Shown here one piece after another: positions 46,746 through 56,971 of a stretch of 64,000 nucleotides of DNA. Made by a program: the position numbers and the translations under genes. The DNA is taken from assembly GCF_009669305.1 (NCBI RefSeq), contig NZ_SADB01000001.1, forward strand, positions 124,001 to 188,000, given 5' to 3'. Source of the DNA: Ancylomarina sp. 16SWW S1-10-2 (GTDB lineage: Bacteria > Bacteroidota > Bacteroidia > Bacteroidales > Marinifilaceae). Numbering within the stretch: the stretch's first letter is position 1; each line of letters opens with the position of its first letter. The notes under the pieces are model-generated. The model was not told the origin of the DNA. It worked only from the letters and a program-made list of their open reading frames with translations, and made no database searches.

Positions 46746-47459
46746 CTACTTCTTTTTTCTTCTATTAAAACCTGATTTCCCACCTTTAGGTGCACGAGCA
46801 TCGCGCAATCCAGCATTTGGAGTTAAATCTGGTTTACCATAAATCTCACCTTTACAGATCCAAACTTTGATTCCTAGTAAGCCATAAGTTGTTAAAGCTT
46901 CAGCTAAACAGTAATCAATATTTGCTCTTAGAGTGTGAAGAGGAGTACGTCCTTCTTTATACATTTCAGAACGCGCCATCTCTGCTCCATTTAAACGACC
47001 GGAGATTTGAATTTTTATTCCTTCAGCACCCATTCTCATTGTAGAAGCAATGGCCATCTTAGTTGCTCTTCTGTAGGCGATACGACCTTCAATTTGACGA
47101 GCAATGTTATTAGCGACGATTACGGCATCCAACTCAGGACGCTTAATTTCAAAGATGTTAATTTGTACTTCTTTGTCAGTAATCTTCTTTAACTCTTCTT
47201 TCAACTTATCTACTTCTTGACCACCTTTACCGATAATAATACCAGGTCTAGCAGTGTTGATAGTAATTGTGATTAGTTTAAGAGTTCTTTCAATTATGAT
47301 TTTAGAAATACTTGCTTTTGCTAAACGAACATTTAAATACTTACGTATTTTATGATCCTCAACAAGCTTCTCACCGTAGTTTTTTCCACCAAACCAGTTA
47401 GAATCCCATCCTTTGATGATTCCCAGTCGATTCCCTATTGGATTTACTTTTTGTCCCAT
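46746..47459 (-). CDS. rpsC: 30S ribosomal protein S3
   Basis: A 237-residue protein of the mRNA entry tunnel with helicase-like function. N-terminal KH domain ([20 protein letters not shown]) and the C-terminal domain ([34 protein letters not shown]). The Arg/Lys-rich tail ends NRRKKK. It lies 5 bp after rplV. Confidence 0.98.
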   Translation of the reverse strand: MGQKVNPIGNRLGIIKGWDSNWFGGKNYGEKLVEDHKIRKYLNVRLAKASISKIIIERTLKLITITINTARPGIIIGKGGQEVDKLKEELKKITDKEVQINIFEIKRPELDAVIVANNIARQIEGRIAYRRATKMAIASTMRMGAEGIKIQISGRLNGAEMARSEMYKEGRTPLHTLRANIDYCLAEALTTYGLLGIKVWICKGEIYGKPDLTPNAGLRDARAPKGGKSGFNRRKKK

Positions 47460-47464
47460 TCTAA

Positions 47465-47881
47465 CTATTCTTTTGTATCACTTTCGGCAGTTTTGCTACC
47501 AAGTAATATAGTTACATGATTTGATCTCTTTTTAATTCTATGTGCTCTCCCTTGAGGAGCAGGTCTTAGACGTTTAAGGATTCTTGCAGAATCTACGAAA
47601 ATTTCTTTTACGTATAATGCACTTTCCTCTAGTCTTTGCCCTTCATTTTTAGCTTGCCAATTGGCAATAGCTGAAAGCACTAGTTTTTCTACGCGATTCG
47701 ATGCTTCTTTTGGACTGAAACGAAGTACATCTAAAGCTCGGTTCACCTCCATACCTCTTACCATATCGGCAATAAGGCGCATTTTGCGGGGCGAAGTAGG
47801 AACATTTTTTAAGCTAGCAAATGCTTTACTTAAATTCTGTTCCTTTATTTGGTTTGCTTTTATTCTTTTTCTAGCTCCCAT
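47465..47881 (-). CDS. rplV: 50S ribosomal protein L22
   Basis: A 138-residue protein whose beta-hairpin lines the peptide exit tunnel (macrolide region). It shows [40 protein letters not shown] and the hairpin [20 protein letters not shown]. An N-terminal extension of about 20 basic residues precedes the core. Gaps: 40 bp after rpsS, 5 bp before rpsC. Confidence 0.97.
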   Translation of the reverse strand: MGARKRIKANQIKEQNLSKAFASLKNVPTSPRKMRLIADMVRGMEVNRALDVLRFSPKEASNRVEKLVLSAIANWQAKNEGQRLEESALYVKEIFVDSARILKRLRPAPQGRAHRIKKRSNHVTILLGSKTAESDTKE

Positions 47882-47921
47882 TTCTATGAATTCAAAATGT
47901 TAATTAAAACCAACGTCACGT

Positions 47922-48191
47922 TTAACGTTTTCTTTTATCAACGTGACCTCTAAAGGTACGAGTTGGTGCAAATTCCCCTAATTTATGTCCTACCATATTT
48001 TCGGTAACATATACAGGAATGAATTTATTTCCGTTGTGAACGGCAATCGTGTGGCCTACGAAATCTGGAGAGATCATAGAACGACGGGACCAGGTTTTAA
48101 TCACTGATTTTTTACCTGACTCGTTTTGTTCTAATACTCGTTTATCCAATTTGAAATCGATAAAAGGGCCTTTTTTTAATGAACGACTCAT
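47922..48191 (-). CDS. rpsS: 30S ribosomal protein S19
   Basis: An 89-residue head protein that bridges to the 50S subunit with S13. It shows [40 protein letters not shown] and [20 protein letters not shown]. It lies 19 bp after rplB. Confidence 0.98.
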   Translation of the reverse strand: MSRSLKKGPFIDFKLDKRVLEQNESGKKSVIKTWSRRSMISPDFVGHTIAVHNGNKFIPVYVTENMVGHKLGEFAPTRTFRGHVDKRKR

Positions 48192-48210
48192 AACAACTTA
48201 ATTAATCAAA

Positions 48211-49035
48211 TTATTTTTTCCTTCTTTCAACGATATACTTATTAGAAGCATTCTTCTTAGCTCTGGTTTTGAAACCTTTTGCCAAGACTCCTGTTCTAGA
48301 GCGTGGATGTCCACCGGAAGATTTACCTTCACCACCACCCATTGGGTGATCAACTGGATTCATCACTACACCACGAACGCGAGGTCTTCTACCTAACCAG
48401 CGAGTACGACCAGCTTTTCCACTTCTTTCTAAAGCGTGATCGCTATTAGAAACAGTACCGATTGTAGCTTTACAGGTAACAAGAATCATTCTAACTTCTG
48501 ACGAAGGTAATTTGATCATTGCATATTTTCCATCTCGAGAAACGAGTTGAGCATATGCACCAGCACTACGAGCCATCACAGCACCTTGAGAGGGTCTTAA
48601 TTCAATATTATGAATTATTGTACCTAATGGGATATCTGACAATGGCATTGCATTTCCGATCTCTGGAGCAATATTTCGTCCAGAAACAAGTACTTGATCT
48701 ACCTCTAAGCCGTTAGGAGCAACAATATAACGTTTCTCACCATCTGCATACACAAGCAAAGCTATGCGCGCAGTACGGTTTGGATCGTACTCTATTGAAA
48801 CAACTTTGGCAGGGATAGTATCCTTGTCTCTTTTGAAATCGATTACTCGATATCGTCTTTTGTGACCACCACCTATATATCTCATTGTCATTTTCCCGGT
48901 GTTATTTCTACCACCGGTTTTCTTCATTGGTCTTAACAATGATTTTTCAGGTTTGCCTGTAGTTACCTGTTCAAAGGTATTTAAGATCTTATTTCTTTGA
49001 CCAGGAGTTACAGGTTTTAATTTACGTACAGCCAT
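48211..49035 (-). CDS. rplB: 50S ribosomal protein L2
   Basis: A 274-residue protein close to the peptidyl transferase centre and needed for subunit association. It shows [20 protein letters not shown], an OB/SH3 pair and the diagnostic [20 protein letters not shown], containing the conserved His. It lies 7 bp after rplW. Confidence 0.98.
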   Translation of the reverse strand: MAVRKLKPVTPGQRNKILNTFEQVTTGKPEKSLLRPMKKTGGRNNTGKMTMRYIGGGHKRRYRVIDFKRDKDTIPAKVVSIEYDPNRTARIALLVYADGEKRYIVAPNGLEVDQVLVSGRNIAPEIGNAMPLSDIPLGTIIHNIELRPSQGAVMARSAGAYAQLVSRDGKYAMIKLPSSEVRMILVTCKATIGTVSNSDHALERSGKAGRTRWLGRRPRVRGVVMNPVDHPMGGGEGKSSGGHPRSRTGVLAKGFKTRAKKNASNKYIVERRKK

Positions 49036-49042
49036 TTTCTAA

Positions 49043-49333
49043 TTAAATATTGCTATAAAAATCTATGTTATCTCCTTCAACTAAAGTTATAATCGCTTTC
49101 TTAAAAGAAACAGTTCTTCCTTCAATTGCACCAGCTTTAGTAAAACGGCTTTTAGTCTTACCTTGATAATTCATGGTATTGACTGCCGCAACTTTAACAT
49201 TGTACATTTTCTCAACTGCTTTTCTAATATCGATCTTTGTCGCTCTGCGATCAACAACGAAACCTACGCGATTTAATTTTTCGCTTAGGTCAGTCATTTT
49301 CTCGGTAACGAGGGGCTTTAATAAAATTTCCAT
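49043..49333 (-). CDS. rplW: 50S ribosomal protein L23
   Basis: A 96-residue exit-tunnel protein, docking site for trigger factor and SRP. It shows LLKPLVTEKMTDLSEKLNRV, GFVVDRRATKIDIRKAVEKM and VKVAAVNTMNYQGKTKSRF. It lies 10 bp after rplD. Confidence 0.97.
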   Translation of the reverse strand: MEILLKPLVTEKMTDLSEKLNRVGFVVDRRATKIDIRKAVEKMYNVKVAAVNTMNYQGKTKSRFTKAGAIEGRTVSFKKAIITLVEGDNIDFYSNI

Positions 49334-49343
49334 TTTTTTAAAC

Positions 49344-49976
49344 TTAGTTTAGTTTAAACATTTCATCGAGCCCTTTAACCGAACTCTCAACGAATAACAA
49401 AGTTGAAGCTTTCATAATATCATAAGTTGCTAAGTCAGAAACTCGCACAACTTTAATATTCTTCAAATTACGAGACGACAAATATATGTTTTTATTCTCT
49501 TCGTTTAAAACCAAAAGCACTTTTTTATCAGATACTTTTAGATTATTTTGAAGATCAACAAACAATTTTGTCTTTACTGCTTCAAAATTGAAATCTTCAA
49601 CAACAACTAATCCGTTGTTTTTAGCTTTAACTGACAAGGCAGATTTACGAGCTAATTGTTTAAGTTTTTTGTTCAATTTGAAACTGTAGTTTCTTGGACG
49701 TGGTCCGAAACAACGTCCACCACCACGAAATAAAGGAGACTTAATACTACCCGCACGAGCCGTACCAGTACCTTTTTGCTTTTTAATCTTTGCAGTTGAT
49801 CCAGAAATGTCAGCTCTCTCTTTTGACTTGTGAGTTCCTTGACGTTGGTTTGCTAAAAATTGTTTTACATCTAAGTAAATAGCGTGCTCGTTTGGTTCGA
49901 TGCCGAAAACTGAATCATTCAATTCAACTTTTCTGCCTGTATCTTCTCCAGCTGTGTTTAAAATAGTTAATTCCAT
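49344..49976 (-). CDS. rplD: 50S ribosomal protein L4
   Basis: A 210-residue protein whose extended loop reaches the exit tunnel. It shows [40 protein letters not shown] and [20 protein letters not shown]. In enterobacteria L4 represses the S10 operon; no such leader was recognised here. It overlaps rplC by one base. Confidence 0.98.
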   Translation of the reverse strand: MELTILNTAGEDTGRKVELNDSVFGIEPNEHAIYLDVKQFLANQRQGTHKSKERADISGSTAKIKKQKGTGTARAGSIKSPLFRGGGRCFGPRPRNYSFKLNKKLKQLARKSALSVKAKNNGLVVVEDFNFEAVKTKLFVDLQNNLKVSDKKVLLVLNEENKNIYLSSRNLKNIKVVRVSDLATYDIMKASTLLFVESSVKGLDEMFKLN

Positions 49977-50593
49977 TACTTTTCAATAATTACGTATGAA
50001 CCTTTAGACCCTGGAAGAGATCCTTTAACTAATAATAAGTTGTTCTCAGGAATTACCTTAAGAACCTGAAGGTTTTGAACCTTCACAGTATCCCCACCAG
50101 TACGTCCGGCCATTCTCATGCCCTTAAATACGCGAGCTGGGTAAGATGCAGCACCAATAGAACCCGGTGCGCGTAAACGGTTATGTTGACCGTGAGTTGC
50201 GCAACCTACACCACTAAATCCATGACGTTTCACAACACCTTGGAAACCTTTACCTTTTGATACACCTGCTACGTCTACATAAACAGTATCAGCAAAAATA
50301 TCAACAGTTACAGCCTCACCTAAAGCATACTCTTTGTCAAAATCCGAAAATTCAACAAGTTTCTTCTTAGGAGTTGTGTTTGCCTTTTTAAAGTGCCCAT
50401 CTAGCGCCTTAGTTGTTCGCTTTTCTTTCTTTTCATCAAAAGCCAACTGAAGTGCTGCGTAACCGTCAGACTCTACAGTCTTAACTTGTGTTACGACACA
50501 TGGACCTGCCTCAATGACAGTGCATGGAATACATTTTCCCTCGGCACTGTAAACGGAAGTCATTCCGATTTTTTTTCCAATTAATCCTGGCAT
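49976..50593 (-). CDS. rplC: 50S ribosomal protein L3
   Basis: A 205-residue early assembly protein near the peptidyl transferase centre. It shows [20 protein letters not shown], the central [20 protein letters not shown] and [20 protein letters not shown], with [20 protein letters not shown]. It lies 40 bp after rpsJ. Confidence 0.98.
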   Translation of the reverse strand: MPGLIGKKIGMTSVYSAEGKCIPCTVIEAGPCVVTQVKTVESDGYAALQLAFDEKKEKRTTKALDGHFKKANTTPKKKLVEFSDFDKEYALGEAVTVDIFADTVYVDVAGVSKGKGFQGVVKRHGFSGVGCATHGQHNRLRAPGSIGAASYPARVFKGMRMAGRTGGDTVKVQNLQVLKVIPENNLLLVKGSLPGSKGSYVIIEK

Positions 50594-50633
50594 TTCTCTT
50601 TTTGTTTTAAAATAAAACTAACAATACTGTTTA

Positions 50634-50939
50634 TCAAACCTTAATTTCAACTTCTACGCCACTTGGCAACTCAAGTTTCATCAAAGCATCAATTGTATTT
50701 GCAGTTGAACTGTAAATGTCAATTAAACGCTTAAATGAAGAAAGCTGAAATTGTTCTCTTGATTTCTTGTTCACAAAAGTTGAACGAAGAACAGTAAATA
50801 TTCTCTTGTGAGTAGGAAGTGGAATTGGTCCACTTACTATCGCACCTGTAGCCTTAACTGTTTTTACAATCTTATCAGCTGACTTGTCAACCAAGTTGTG
50901 ATCGTAAGATTTCAGTTTAATTCTTATTTTCTGGCTCAT
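50634..50939 (-). CDS. rpsJ: 30S ribosomal protein S10
   Basis: A 101-residue head protein that also partners NusB in antitermination. It shows [20 protein letters not shown] and [20 protein letters not shown], ending [16 protein letters not shown]. It lies 25 bp after fusA with no tuf gene between, so the str and S10 operons run together here. Confidence 0.98.
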   Translation of the reverse strand: MSQKIRIKLKSYDHNLVDKSADKIVKTVKATGAIVSGPIPLPTHKRIFTVLRSTFVNKKSREQFQLSSFKRLIDIYSSTANTIDALMKLELPSGVEVEIKV

Positions 50940-50964
50940 ATTATTAAATCTATTACGATATTAA

Positions 50965-53079
50965 TTACAATAATTCTACTTTACCCTTAGCGGCTTCTAC
51001 TACAGTCTTAGCAATTCCCTTAGGTACCTCTTCAAAATGTGAAAATTCCATAGTAGAATTTGCACGACCAGAAGATAGAGTTCTCAATACAGTTACATAA
51101 CCAAACTGTTCAGACAATGGCACTTTAGCAACTACTACGCGAGCACCATGCTTAGATTCCATTCCTTCAACTTGACCACGACGTTTATTCAAATCACCAA
51201 TGATATCACCCATATATTCTTCTGGAGTAACCACTTCAACTTTCATGATAGGCTCAAGAATAACTGGTCCTGCTTTACCACAAGCTTCTTTGAAACCTTG
51301 TTTCGCTGCCAATTCAAATGATAATTGATCCGAGTCAACTGGGTGAAAAGAACCATCAAACAATACAACTTTTAATGAATCAACAGTATAACCTGCTAAT
51401 ACACCATTAACCATTGCATCTTTGAAACCTTTTTGTACTGAAGGAATAAATTCCTTAGGAATACGTCCACCTTTAATTTGATCAACAAATTGTAATCCTT
51501 CTCCTTCGAAATCTGCATCAACTGGAGATAAACGGAATGAGATGTCACCAAATTTACCACGTCCACCAGACTGCTTTTTGAATACCTGACGGTGCTCAAC
51601 TTCGCGAGTAATAGCTTCCTTATATGCAACCTGAGGTGCACCTTGATTACACTCAACCTTGAATTCACGTCTCAAACGGTCAACAATGATATCTAGGTGA
51701 AGTTCACCCATACCAGAGATAACTGTTTGTCCTGAGTCTTCGTCAGTTTTAACAACGAAAGTTGGATCTTCTTCAGCTAATTTAGCTAGAGCCATACCCA
51801 TCTTATCCATGTCTTTCTGAGTCAATGGTTCAACAGCAATACCAATTACTGGTGCTGGGAAATCCATAGATTCTAATTCGATCTGTGTTTCTTTTTGACA
51901 AAGTGTATCACCAGTACGAATATCTTTAAAACCTACACAAGCACAAATATCACCTGCCTCAACAGTATCGATAGCATTTTGCTTGTTTGAATGCATTTGA
52001 TACAAACGTGAGATACGCTCTTTGTTACCTGTTCTTACGTTATAAACATATGAACCTGCATCAATAGAACCTGAATATACACGTGTAAATGCTAAACGAC
52101 CAACAAATGGATCAGTAGCAATTTTAAATGCAAGTGCTGCTAAAGGCTCATCAATAGATGGTTGTCTAGAAACAACTTCGTCAGTTCCAGGAACTTTACC
52201 TTCAATAGCATCAATATCAAGAGGAGATGGCAAGTAAATAACCATAGCATCTAATAACCTCTGAACACCTTTATTTTTAAATGCAGATCCACATAACATA
52301 GGCACAATATCCATCTTAATGGTAGCCTTACGAATCACTGCATACATTTCATCTTCTGTAATAGAATCTGGATCTTCAAAGAAACGCTCCATCAAGGCCT
52401 CGTCTTGTTCAGCTACTGCCTCTACAAGATTAGCTCTCCACTCGTTAGCTTCTTCTACTAAATCAGCAGGAATTTCTTCCATTCTATAGTTTGTTCCATT
52501 CTCATCATCAAACCAGATACAAGCTTGCATTTTAATCAAATCGACTACACCACAAAACTTTTCTTCTGTTCCAATTGGAATTTGAAGAGGTACAGGATTA
52601 GCACCAAGCTTTTCCTTAACCTCACGTACAGCTTTGAAAAAGTCAGCACCAGAACGGTCCATCTTGTTCACAAAACCCATACGAGGAACTTTATATTTAT
52701 TAGCTTGTCTCCAAACTGTCTCAGACTGAGCCTCAACTCCACCTACTGCACAAAAACATGCAACAGCACCATCAAGAACACGTAAAGAACGCTCTACCTC
52801 AACAGTAAAATCAACGTGACCTGGGGTATCAATAATATTGATATGGAATTTCTCATTATTATAATCCCAATAACAAGTTGTAGCAGCAGAAGTAATGGTA
52901 ATACCACGCTCTTGCTCTTGCTCCATCCAGTCCATGGTAGCAGCACCATCATGCACCTCACCAATTTTGTGAGAAACACCAGTATAATACAAAATACGTT
53001 CTGTAGTTGTAGTTTTACCAGCATCAATGTGAGCCATAATACCAACATTTCTGGTATATCTTAAATCTCTTTTTGCCAT
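50965..53079 (-). CDS. fusA: Elongation factor G (canonical)
   Basis: The 704-residue translocase GTPase. The G domain is intact: G1 [20 protein letters not shown]3 DTPGHVDF with the catalytic His, and G4 [10 protein letters not shown]. Domains II-V follow, with domain [22 protein letters not shown] and GGRGKFGDI. This is the normal EF-G; the paralogue at 54741-56897 differs at the GTPase residues. It lies 11 bp after rpsG and 25 bp before rpsJ. Confidence 0.98.
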   Translation of the reverse strand: MAKRDLRYTRNVGIMAHIDAGKTTTTERILYYTGVSHKIGEVHDGAATMDWMEQEQERGITITSAATTCYWDYNNEKFHINIIDTPGHVDFTVEVERSLRVLDGAVACFCAVGGVEAQSETVWRQANKYKVPRMGFVNKMDRSGADFFKAVREVKEKLGANPVPLQIPIGTEEKFCGVVDLIKMQACIWFDDENGTNYRMEEIPADLVEEANEWRANLVEAVAEQDEALMERFFEDPDSITEDEMYAVIRKATIKMDIVPMLCGSAFKNKGVQRLLDAMVIYLPSPLDIDAIEGKVPGTDEVVSRQPSIDEPLAALAFKIATDPFVGRLAFTRVYSGSIDAGSYVYNVRTGNKERISRLYQMHSNKQNAIDTVEAGDICACVGFKDIRTGDTLCQKETQIELESMDFPAPVIGIAVEPLTQKDMDKMGMALAKLAEEDPTFVVKTDEDSGQTVISGMGELHLDIIVDRLRREFKVECNQGAPQVAYKEAITREVEHRQVFKKQSGGRGKFGDISFRLSPVDADFEGEGLQFVDQIKGGRIPKEFIPSVQKGFKDAMVNGVLAGYTVDSLKVVLFDGSFHPVDSDQLSFELAAKQGFKEACGKAGPVILEPIMKVEVVTPEEYMGDIIGDLNKRRGQVEGMESKHGARVVVAKVPLSEQFGYVTVLRTLSSGRANSTMEFSHFEEVPKGIAKTVVEAAKGKVELL

Positions 53080-53090
53080 GATCTTAGTTA

Positions 53091-53567
53091 TTAAAATCTG
53101 AAATGTGCAAATGCACGGTTGGCTTCAGCCATTCTATGAGTATCTTCTTTCTTCTTGTAAGCTCCACCTTCTTCGTTGAATCCAGCGATAATCTCAGCTG
53201 ACAACTTATCGGCCATAGACTTACCTGATCTCTTACGAGCGAAAAGAATCATATTCTTAATCGAAATAGCAACTTTTCTTTCTGGACGAATTTCCATTGG
53301 AACCTGAAAAGTAGCACCACCTACACGGCGAGACTTCACTTCGACTCCTGGAGTTATATTTTCCAATGATTTCTTCCAAACTTCTAAAGGAGATTTTCCT
53401 GTTTTTTCAGTTTTTTCCTTAACAATTTCTAGAGCAGCATAAAAAATCTTGTATGAAAGATTTTTCTTACCGTCAACCATTAAGTCATTTACGAATCGTG
53501 TTACCAACACATCATTAAATTTTGGATCCGGTAACAAGATTCTCTTTTTTGGTCTTGACTTTCTCAT
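53091..53567 (-). CDS. rpsG: 30S ribosomal protein S7
   Basis: A 158-residue primary 16S rRNA 3'-domain binder that nucleates head assembly. It shows [40 protein letters not shown] and [20 protein letters not shown]. It lies 128 bp after rpsL and 11 bp before fusA. Confidence 0.98.
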   Translation of the reverse strand: MRKSRPKKRILLPDPKFNDVLVTRFVNDLMVDGKKNLSYKIFYAALEIVKEKTEKTGKSPLEVWKKSLENITPGVEVKSRRVGGATFQVPMEIRPERKVAISIKNMILFARKRSGKSMADKLSAEIIAGFNEEGGAYKKKEDTHRMAEANRAFAHFRF

Positions 53568-53695
53568 TTTTCTTAGTTTACGAGTTATTCGTTGTAGCTG
53601 CCTTTTTCAGTCTTCAAAAATCTCACGATCATTTACTCAACCTAATAGAAAACAACACATAAACATTAACTCACAGTTTTAAAAACTAGAATTAA

Positions 53696-54076
53696 TTACT
53701 TTTTTGCTTTTGGTCTCTTAGTACCATACTTAGAACGACGCTGCATACGACCTTCTACACCTGAAGCATCAAGAGCTCCACGAACAAGGTGATATCTTAC
53801 ACCTGGAAGATCTTTTACACGACCACCACGAATCAATACGATTGAATGTTCTTGTAAGTTGTGTCCTTCTCCTGGAATGTAAGCATTCACTTCTTTTCCG
53901 TTTGTCAATCTAACACGAGCTACTTTACGCATAGCCGAGTTAGGTTTCTTTGGTGTAGTAGTGTAAACACGAACACAAACACCTCTTCTTTGAGGGCAAG
54001 AATCTAAGGCAGGAGCCTTACTTTTCTCTACAAGTTTGGTGCGTCCTTTTCTAACTAACTGTTGAATTGTAGGCAT
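53696..54076 (-). CDS. rpsL: 30S ribosomal protein S12
   Basis: A 126-residue decoding-centre protein, first gene of the cluster. It shows [40 protein letters not shown] and [20 protein letters not shown]. The two lysines that mutate in streptomycin-resistant strains ([16 protein letters not shown]) are the sensitive-type residues. A promoter box lies 46 bp upstream. Confidence 0.98.
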   Translation of the reverse strand: MPTIQQLVRKGRTKLVEKSKAPALDSCPQRRGVCVRVYTTTPKKPNSAMRKVARVRLTNGKEVNAYIPGEGHNLQEHSIVLIRGGRVKDLPGVRYHLVRGALDASGVEGRMQRRSKYGTKRPKAKK

Positions 54077-54121
54077 ATTAACAATTACTTTGTGATTAAA
54101 TATATTTTAACAAATTGCTTG

Positions 54122-54150
54122 CAAAGGTATTAATTATTTTCAAATAACAA
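54122..54150 (-). promoter_or_regulatory. Candidate promoter of the ribosomal cluster (TTG / TACCTTTG)
   Basis: On the minus strand TACCTTTG (54122-54129) matches TAnnTTTG, with a TTG at 54148-54150, 18 bp upstream of it. It is 46 bp before rpsL. A second -7-like TATCTTTG lies at 54198-54205. Confidence 0.55.
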
Positions 54151-54205
54151 TAAGTACTTCAAGTTACTTTCAACAAAACACCCTTTAAATCAGCGAACAA
54201 AGATA

Positions 54206-54740
54206 GTAAATTGTTTTCACATATCCTCATTTCACCCACAGTAAAGAACACTTAGATCAAATCTTGAGAAAACAATCATAAATACATGAAATACAATTTC
54301 CAAGAATCCTCTCTCACAATTAAACTTGAATCCGGTTTAATATTTGAAAAAACACAACAAAATAGACGTATCAACTATAAATTTTAAAACAATATTGAAT
54401 ATTCAACTTAATAAATGTGAAAAATAGAATACGCTATCCATTGACTTGGCAATTCGCTTATAACTATCACTCTAAATTAAACTGACAACAATTCCCCTAC
54501 TACTAAAATAAAATAGAATAAAAACAAATAAGCGTTTCAACATTAGACTGACATCAATAATTTCAAGATAAAAAGAATACTACTCCGTTTTGCTTTCAAA
54601 ACACAAACTAATCATCTCACCATCAGCACTTGGAATTAAAAGAAAAGTTCGCTAAATTAGAACACCCAATAGTTCAGAAAAGCAGATTTACCCTAGTTTG
54701 CTGATCGAAATATATTTTAACCCAAATAAAAATTTCGAGT
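54206..54740. other. AT-rich divergent intergenic region, no recognised feature
   Basis: The gap between rpsL and the EF-G paralogue, transcribed in opposite directions, holds the rpsL promoter boxes at its left edge. Beyond those I see no gene, tRNA-like or repeat structure, and no clear TAnnTTTG box for the plus-strand gene. Confidence 0.5.
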
Positions 54741-56897
54741 ATGAAAGTTTATCAATCTAATGAAATTAAGAACATCGCTCTGATTGGCAGTGCCGGCTCG
54801 GGCAAAACGACCTTAGCTGAAGCAATGCTATTTGAAGGCGGTGTTATTAGTCGACGCGGAAACGTGGAAGACAATAACACCGTTTCTGATTATAATCCGG
54901 TAGAGCATGAATATGGTAACTCCGTTTTCTCAACCGTTTTACATACAGAATGGTTAGGAAAAAAAATCAATTTTATTGACACGCCTGGAGCCGATGATTT
55001 TGCGGGTGGTGTCATTTCTGCTTTAAATGTTGTTGATACTGGTTTGTTGCTAATAAATGCACATCAGGGTATTGAGGTTGGAACAGAGATTCTTGGCCGT
55101 AGAGCCACTAAAAGGAATAAACCCATGATCTTTGTTGTGAACCAGCTTGATCACGAGAAAGCAAATTTCGAACAATGTATCGAATCTGCTAAAGTGAGTT
55201 TTGGAAACAAAGTCACTATCGTACAATACCCTATAAATGCAGGATTAAATTTCGATGCTGTTGTAGATGTATTGAAAATGAAAATGTATAAATGGGGTCC
55301 TGATGGAGGAGAACCACAAATACTTGATATCCCAAATTCGGAAACTGATAAAGCCAATGAGTTACATAACAAACTTGTTGAAGCTGCAGCAGAAAATGAT
55401 GAAGCTTTAATGGAACTTTATTTTGACAAGGGAACTCTATCGGAAGATGAAATGAGAGATGGCATAAAAAAAGGAATGATTGCCTGCGATCTTTATCCTA
55501 TCTTCTGTGTTTCAGCTAAAAAAGACATGGGTACAAGACGATTAATGGAATTTATTGGCAACATTGTACCTTTCGTTACTGAGATGCCTGCTATTCCGAC
55601 CATAAGTGGTCGTGAAGCAAAATGTGATGCCGATGCTCCTACTTCTTTATTTGTATTTAAAACATCTATTGAACCTCATATTGGTGAAGTGAATTACTTT
55701 AAGGTAATTTCTGGCAAAATTAAAGAAGGAGATGATTTAATAAATATTAATAATGGCACTAAAGAGCGCCTTTCACAACTTTATGTTGTTGCAGGCCGTA
55801 ATCGTGAGAAAGTTTCAGAACTTGTTGCTGGTGATATTGGTGCTACTGTAAAACTAAAAAACACAAAAAATAATCACACTTTAAATTGTAAGGATTGTGA
55901 TTTTATATACAAGGAGATTGATTTTCCTGAACCAAAATACAGAACTGCCGTTAATGCACTTAACGAATCAGATGATGAACATTTAGGTGAACTTCTTCAT
56001 CGTATACACGAAGAGGATCCAACAATATTAATTGAATACTCGAAAGAACTTAAACAAATACTCCTTCACAGTCAAGGTGAGTTCCATTTAAACATTCTTA
56101 AGTGGAGATTAAAACATAATGATAAAATGGAAATTGAGTTTAAATCTCCTAAAATTCAATACCGCGAAACAATTACAAAACAGGCTGCTGCCGACTACCG
56201 TCATAAAAAACAATCAGGTGGTTCAGGTCAGTTTGGTGAAGTATATCTAATTATAGAACCCTATTACGATGGCATGCCAGATCCAACTTCATTCAAAGTT
56301 AATGGCAAGGAATTTAAGGTTAACCTTAGAGGAACAGAAACAGTCGATCTTGAATGGGGTGGAAAATTGGTTTTCTGTAATTGTATTGTAGGTGGCGTTA
56401 TCGACGCTCGTTTTCTTCCTGCCATTATGAAAGGAGTTATGGAAAAAATGGATGAAGGCCCACTCACAGGATCTTACGCTCGCGACATTCGAGTAACAGT
56501 TTACGATGGTAAGATGCACGCCGTTGATTCAAATGAAATTTCATTTAGACTTGCAGGTCGCCATGCTTTTAGTGAAGCTTTTAAGAATGCGGCTCCTAAA
56601 ATACTAGAACCCATCTATGATATTGAAATCTTAGTTCCCGAGGATAGAATGGGTGATGTGATGAGTGATCTTCAAACTCGCCGTGCAATGATTATGGGTA
56701 TGGAAGCTGAAAAAGGATTTCAAAAAATCCTAGCAAAAGTACCTCTTAAGGAAATGGATCGTTATTCAACATCACTAAGTTCTCTTACAGGTGGACGAGC
56801 TCAATTCTCAATGAAGTTTGCTGAGTACGATAAGGTACCAAACGAAATTCAAAAGGAATTACTAGCTTCTTACGAGGGAGAAATGGTAGAAGCATAG
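54741..56897 (+). CDS. EF-G paralogue of the Bacteroides EF-G2 type (GTPase residues altered)
   Basis: A 718-residue protein with all EF-G domains: G domain with P-loop GSAGSGKTTLAEA (residues 16-28), domain II-III, domain IV (QYRETITKQAAADYRHKKQS, GGSGQFGEVY) and domain V (MGDVMSDLQTRRAMIMGMEA). In G3 the catalytic His is replaced: DTPGADDF (Ala84) instead of DTPGHVDF, and G4 is NQLD (134-137) instead of NKxD. It resembles Bacteroides thetaiotaomicron EF-G2, reported to support translocation without GTP hydrolysis. Its position divergent from rpsL and fusA links it to the translation cluster. Confidence 0.92.
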   Translation: MKVYQSNEIKNIALIGSAGSGKTTLAEAMLFEGGVISRRGNVEDNNTVSDYNPVEHEYGNSVFSTVLHTEWLGKKINFIDTPGADDFAGGVISALNVVDTGLLLINAHQGIEVGTEILGRRATKRNKPMIFVVNQLDHEKANFEQCIESAKVSFGNKVTIVQYPINAGLNFDAVVDVLKMKMYKWGPDGGEPQILDIPNSETDKANELHNKLVEAAAENDEALMELYFDKGTLSEDEMRDGIKKGMIACDLYPIFCVSAKKDMGTRRLMEFIGNIVPFVTEMPAIPTISGREAKCDADAPTSLFVFKTSIEPHIGEVNYFKVISGKIKEGDDLININNGTKERLSQLYVVAGRNREKVSELVAGDIGATVKLKNTKNNHTLNCKDCDFIYKEIDFPEPKYRTAVNALNESDDEHLGELLHRIHEEDPTILIEYSKELKQILLHSQGEFHLNILKWRLKHNDKMEIEFKSPKIQYRETITKQAAADYRHKKQSGGSGQFGEVYLIIEPYYDGMPDPTSFKVNGKEFKVNLRGTETVDLEWGGKLVFCNCIVGGVIDARFLPAIMKGVMEKMDEGPLTGSYARDIRVTVYDGKMHAVDSNEISFRLAGRHAFSEAFKNAAPKILEPIYDIEILVPEDRMGDVMSDLQTRRAMIMGMEAEKGFQKILAKVPLKEMDRYSTSLSSLTGGRAQFSMKFAEYDKVPNEIQKELLASYEGEMVEA

Positions 56898-56916
56898 GTA
56901 AACATCTTAACGAAGA

Positions 56917-56950
56917 AAAGCCGATAAATTCGAATGAGTCTATCGGCTTT
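56917..56950 (+). terminator. Terminator of the EF-G paralogue gene
   Basis: AAAGCCGATA and TATCGGCTTT form a perfect 10-bp stem with a 14-bp loop, and a short T-rich tract follows. It may also serve the convergent PKD-protein gene. Confidence 0.75.
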
Positions 56951-56971
56951 CTTTATATTATAGCGAGTCTA

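Noticed and set aside
53568-53695. Small gene or regulator in the 128-bp gap between rpsL and rpsG
   Set aside because: No conserved frame, stem or promoter box was found.
36144-54076. tuf gene expected between fusA and rpsJ
   Set aside because: Only 25 bp separate fusA and rpsJ. Absence of tuf at this place is normal for Bacteroidota, where it lies near rplK/secE.
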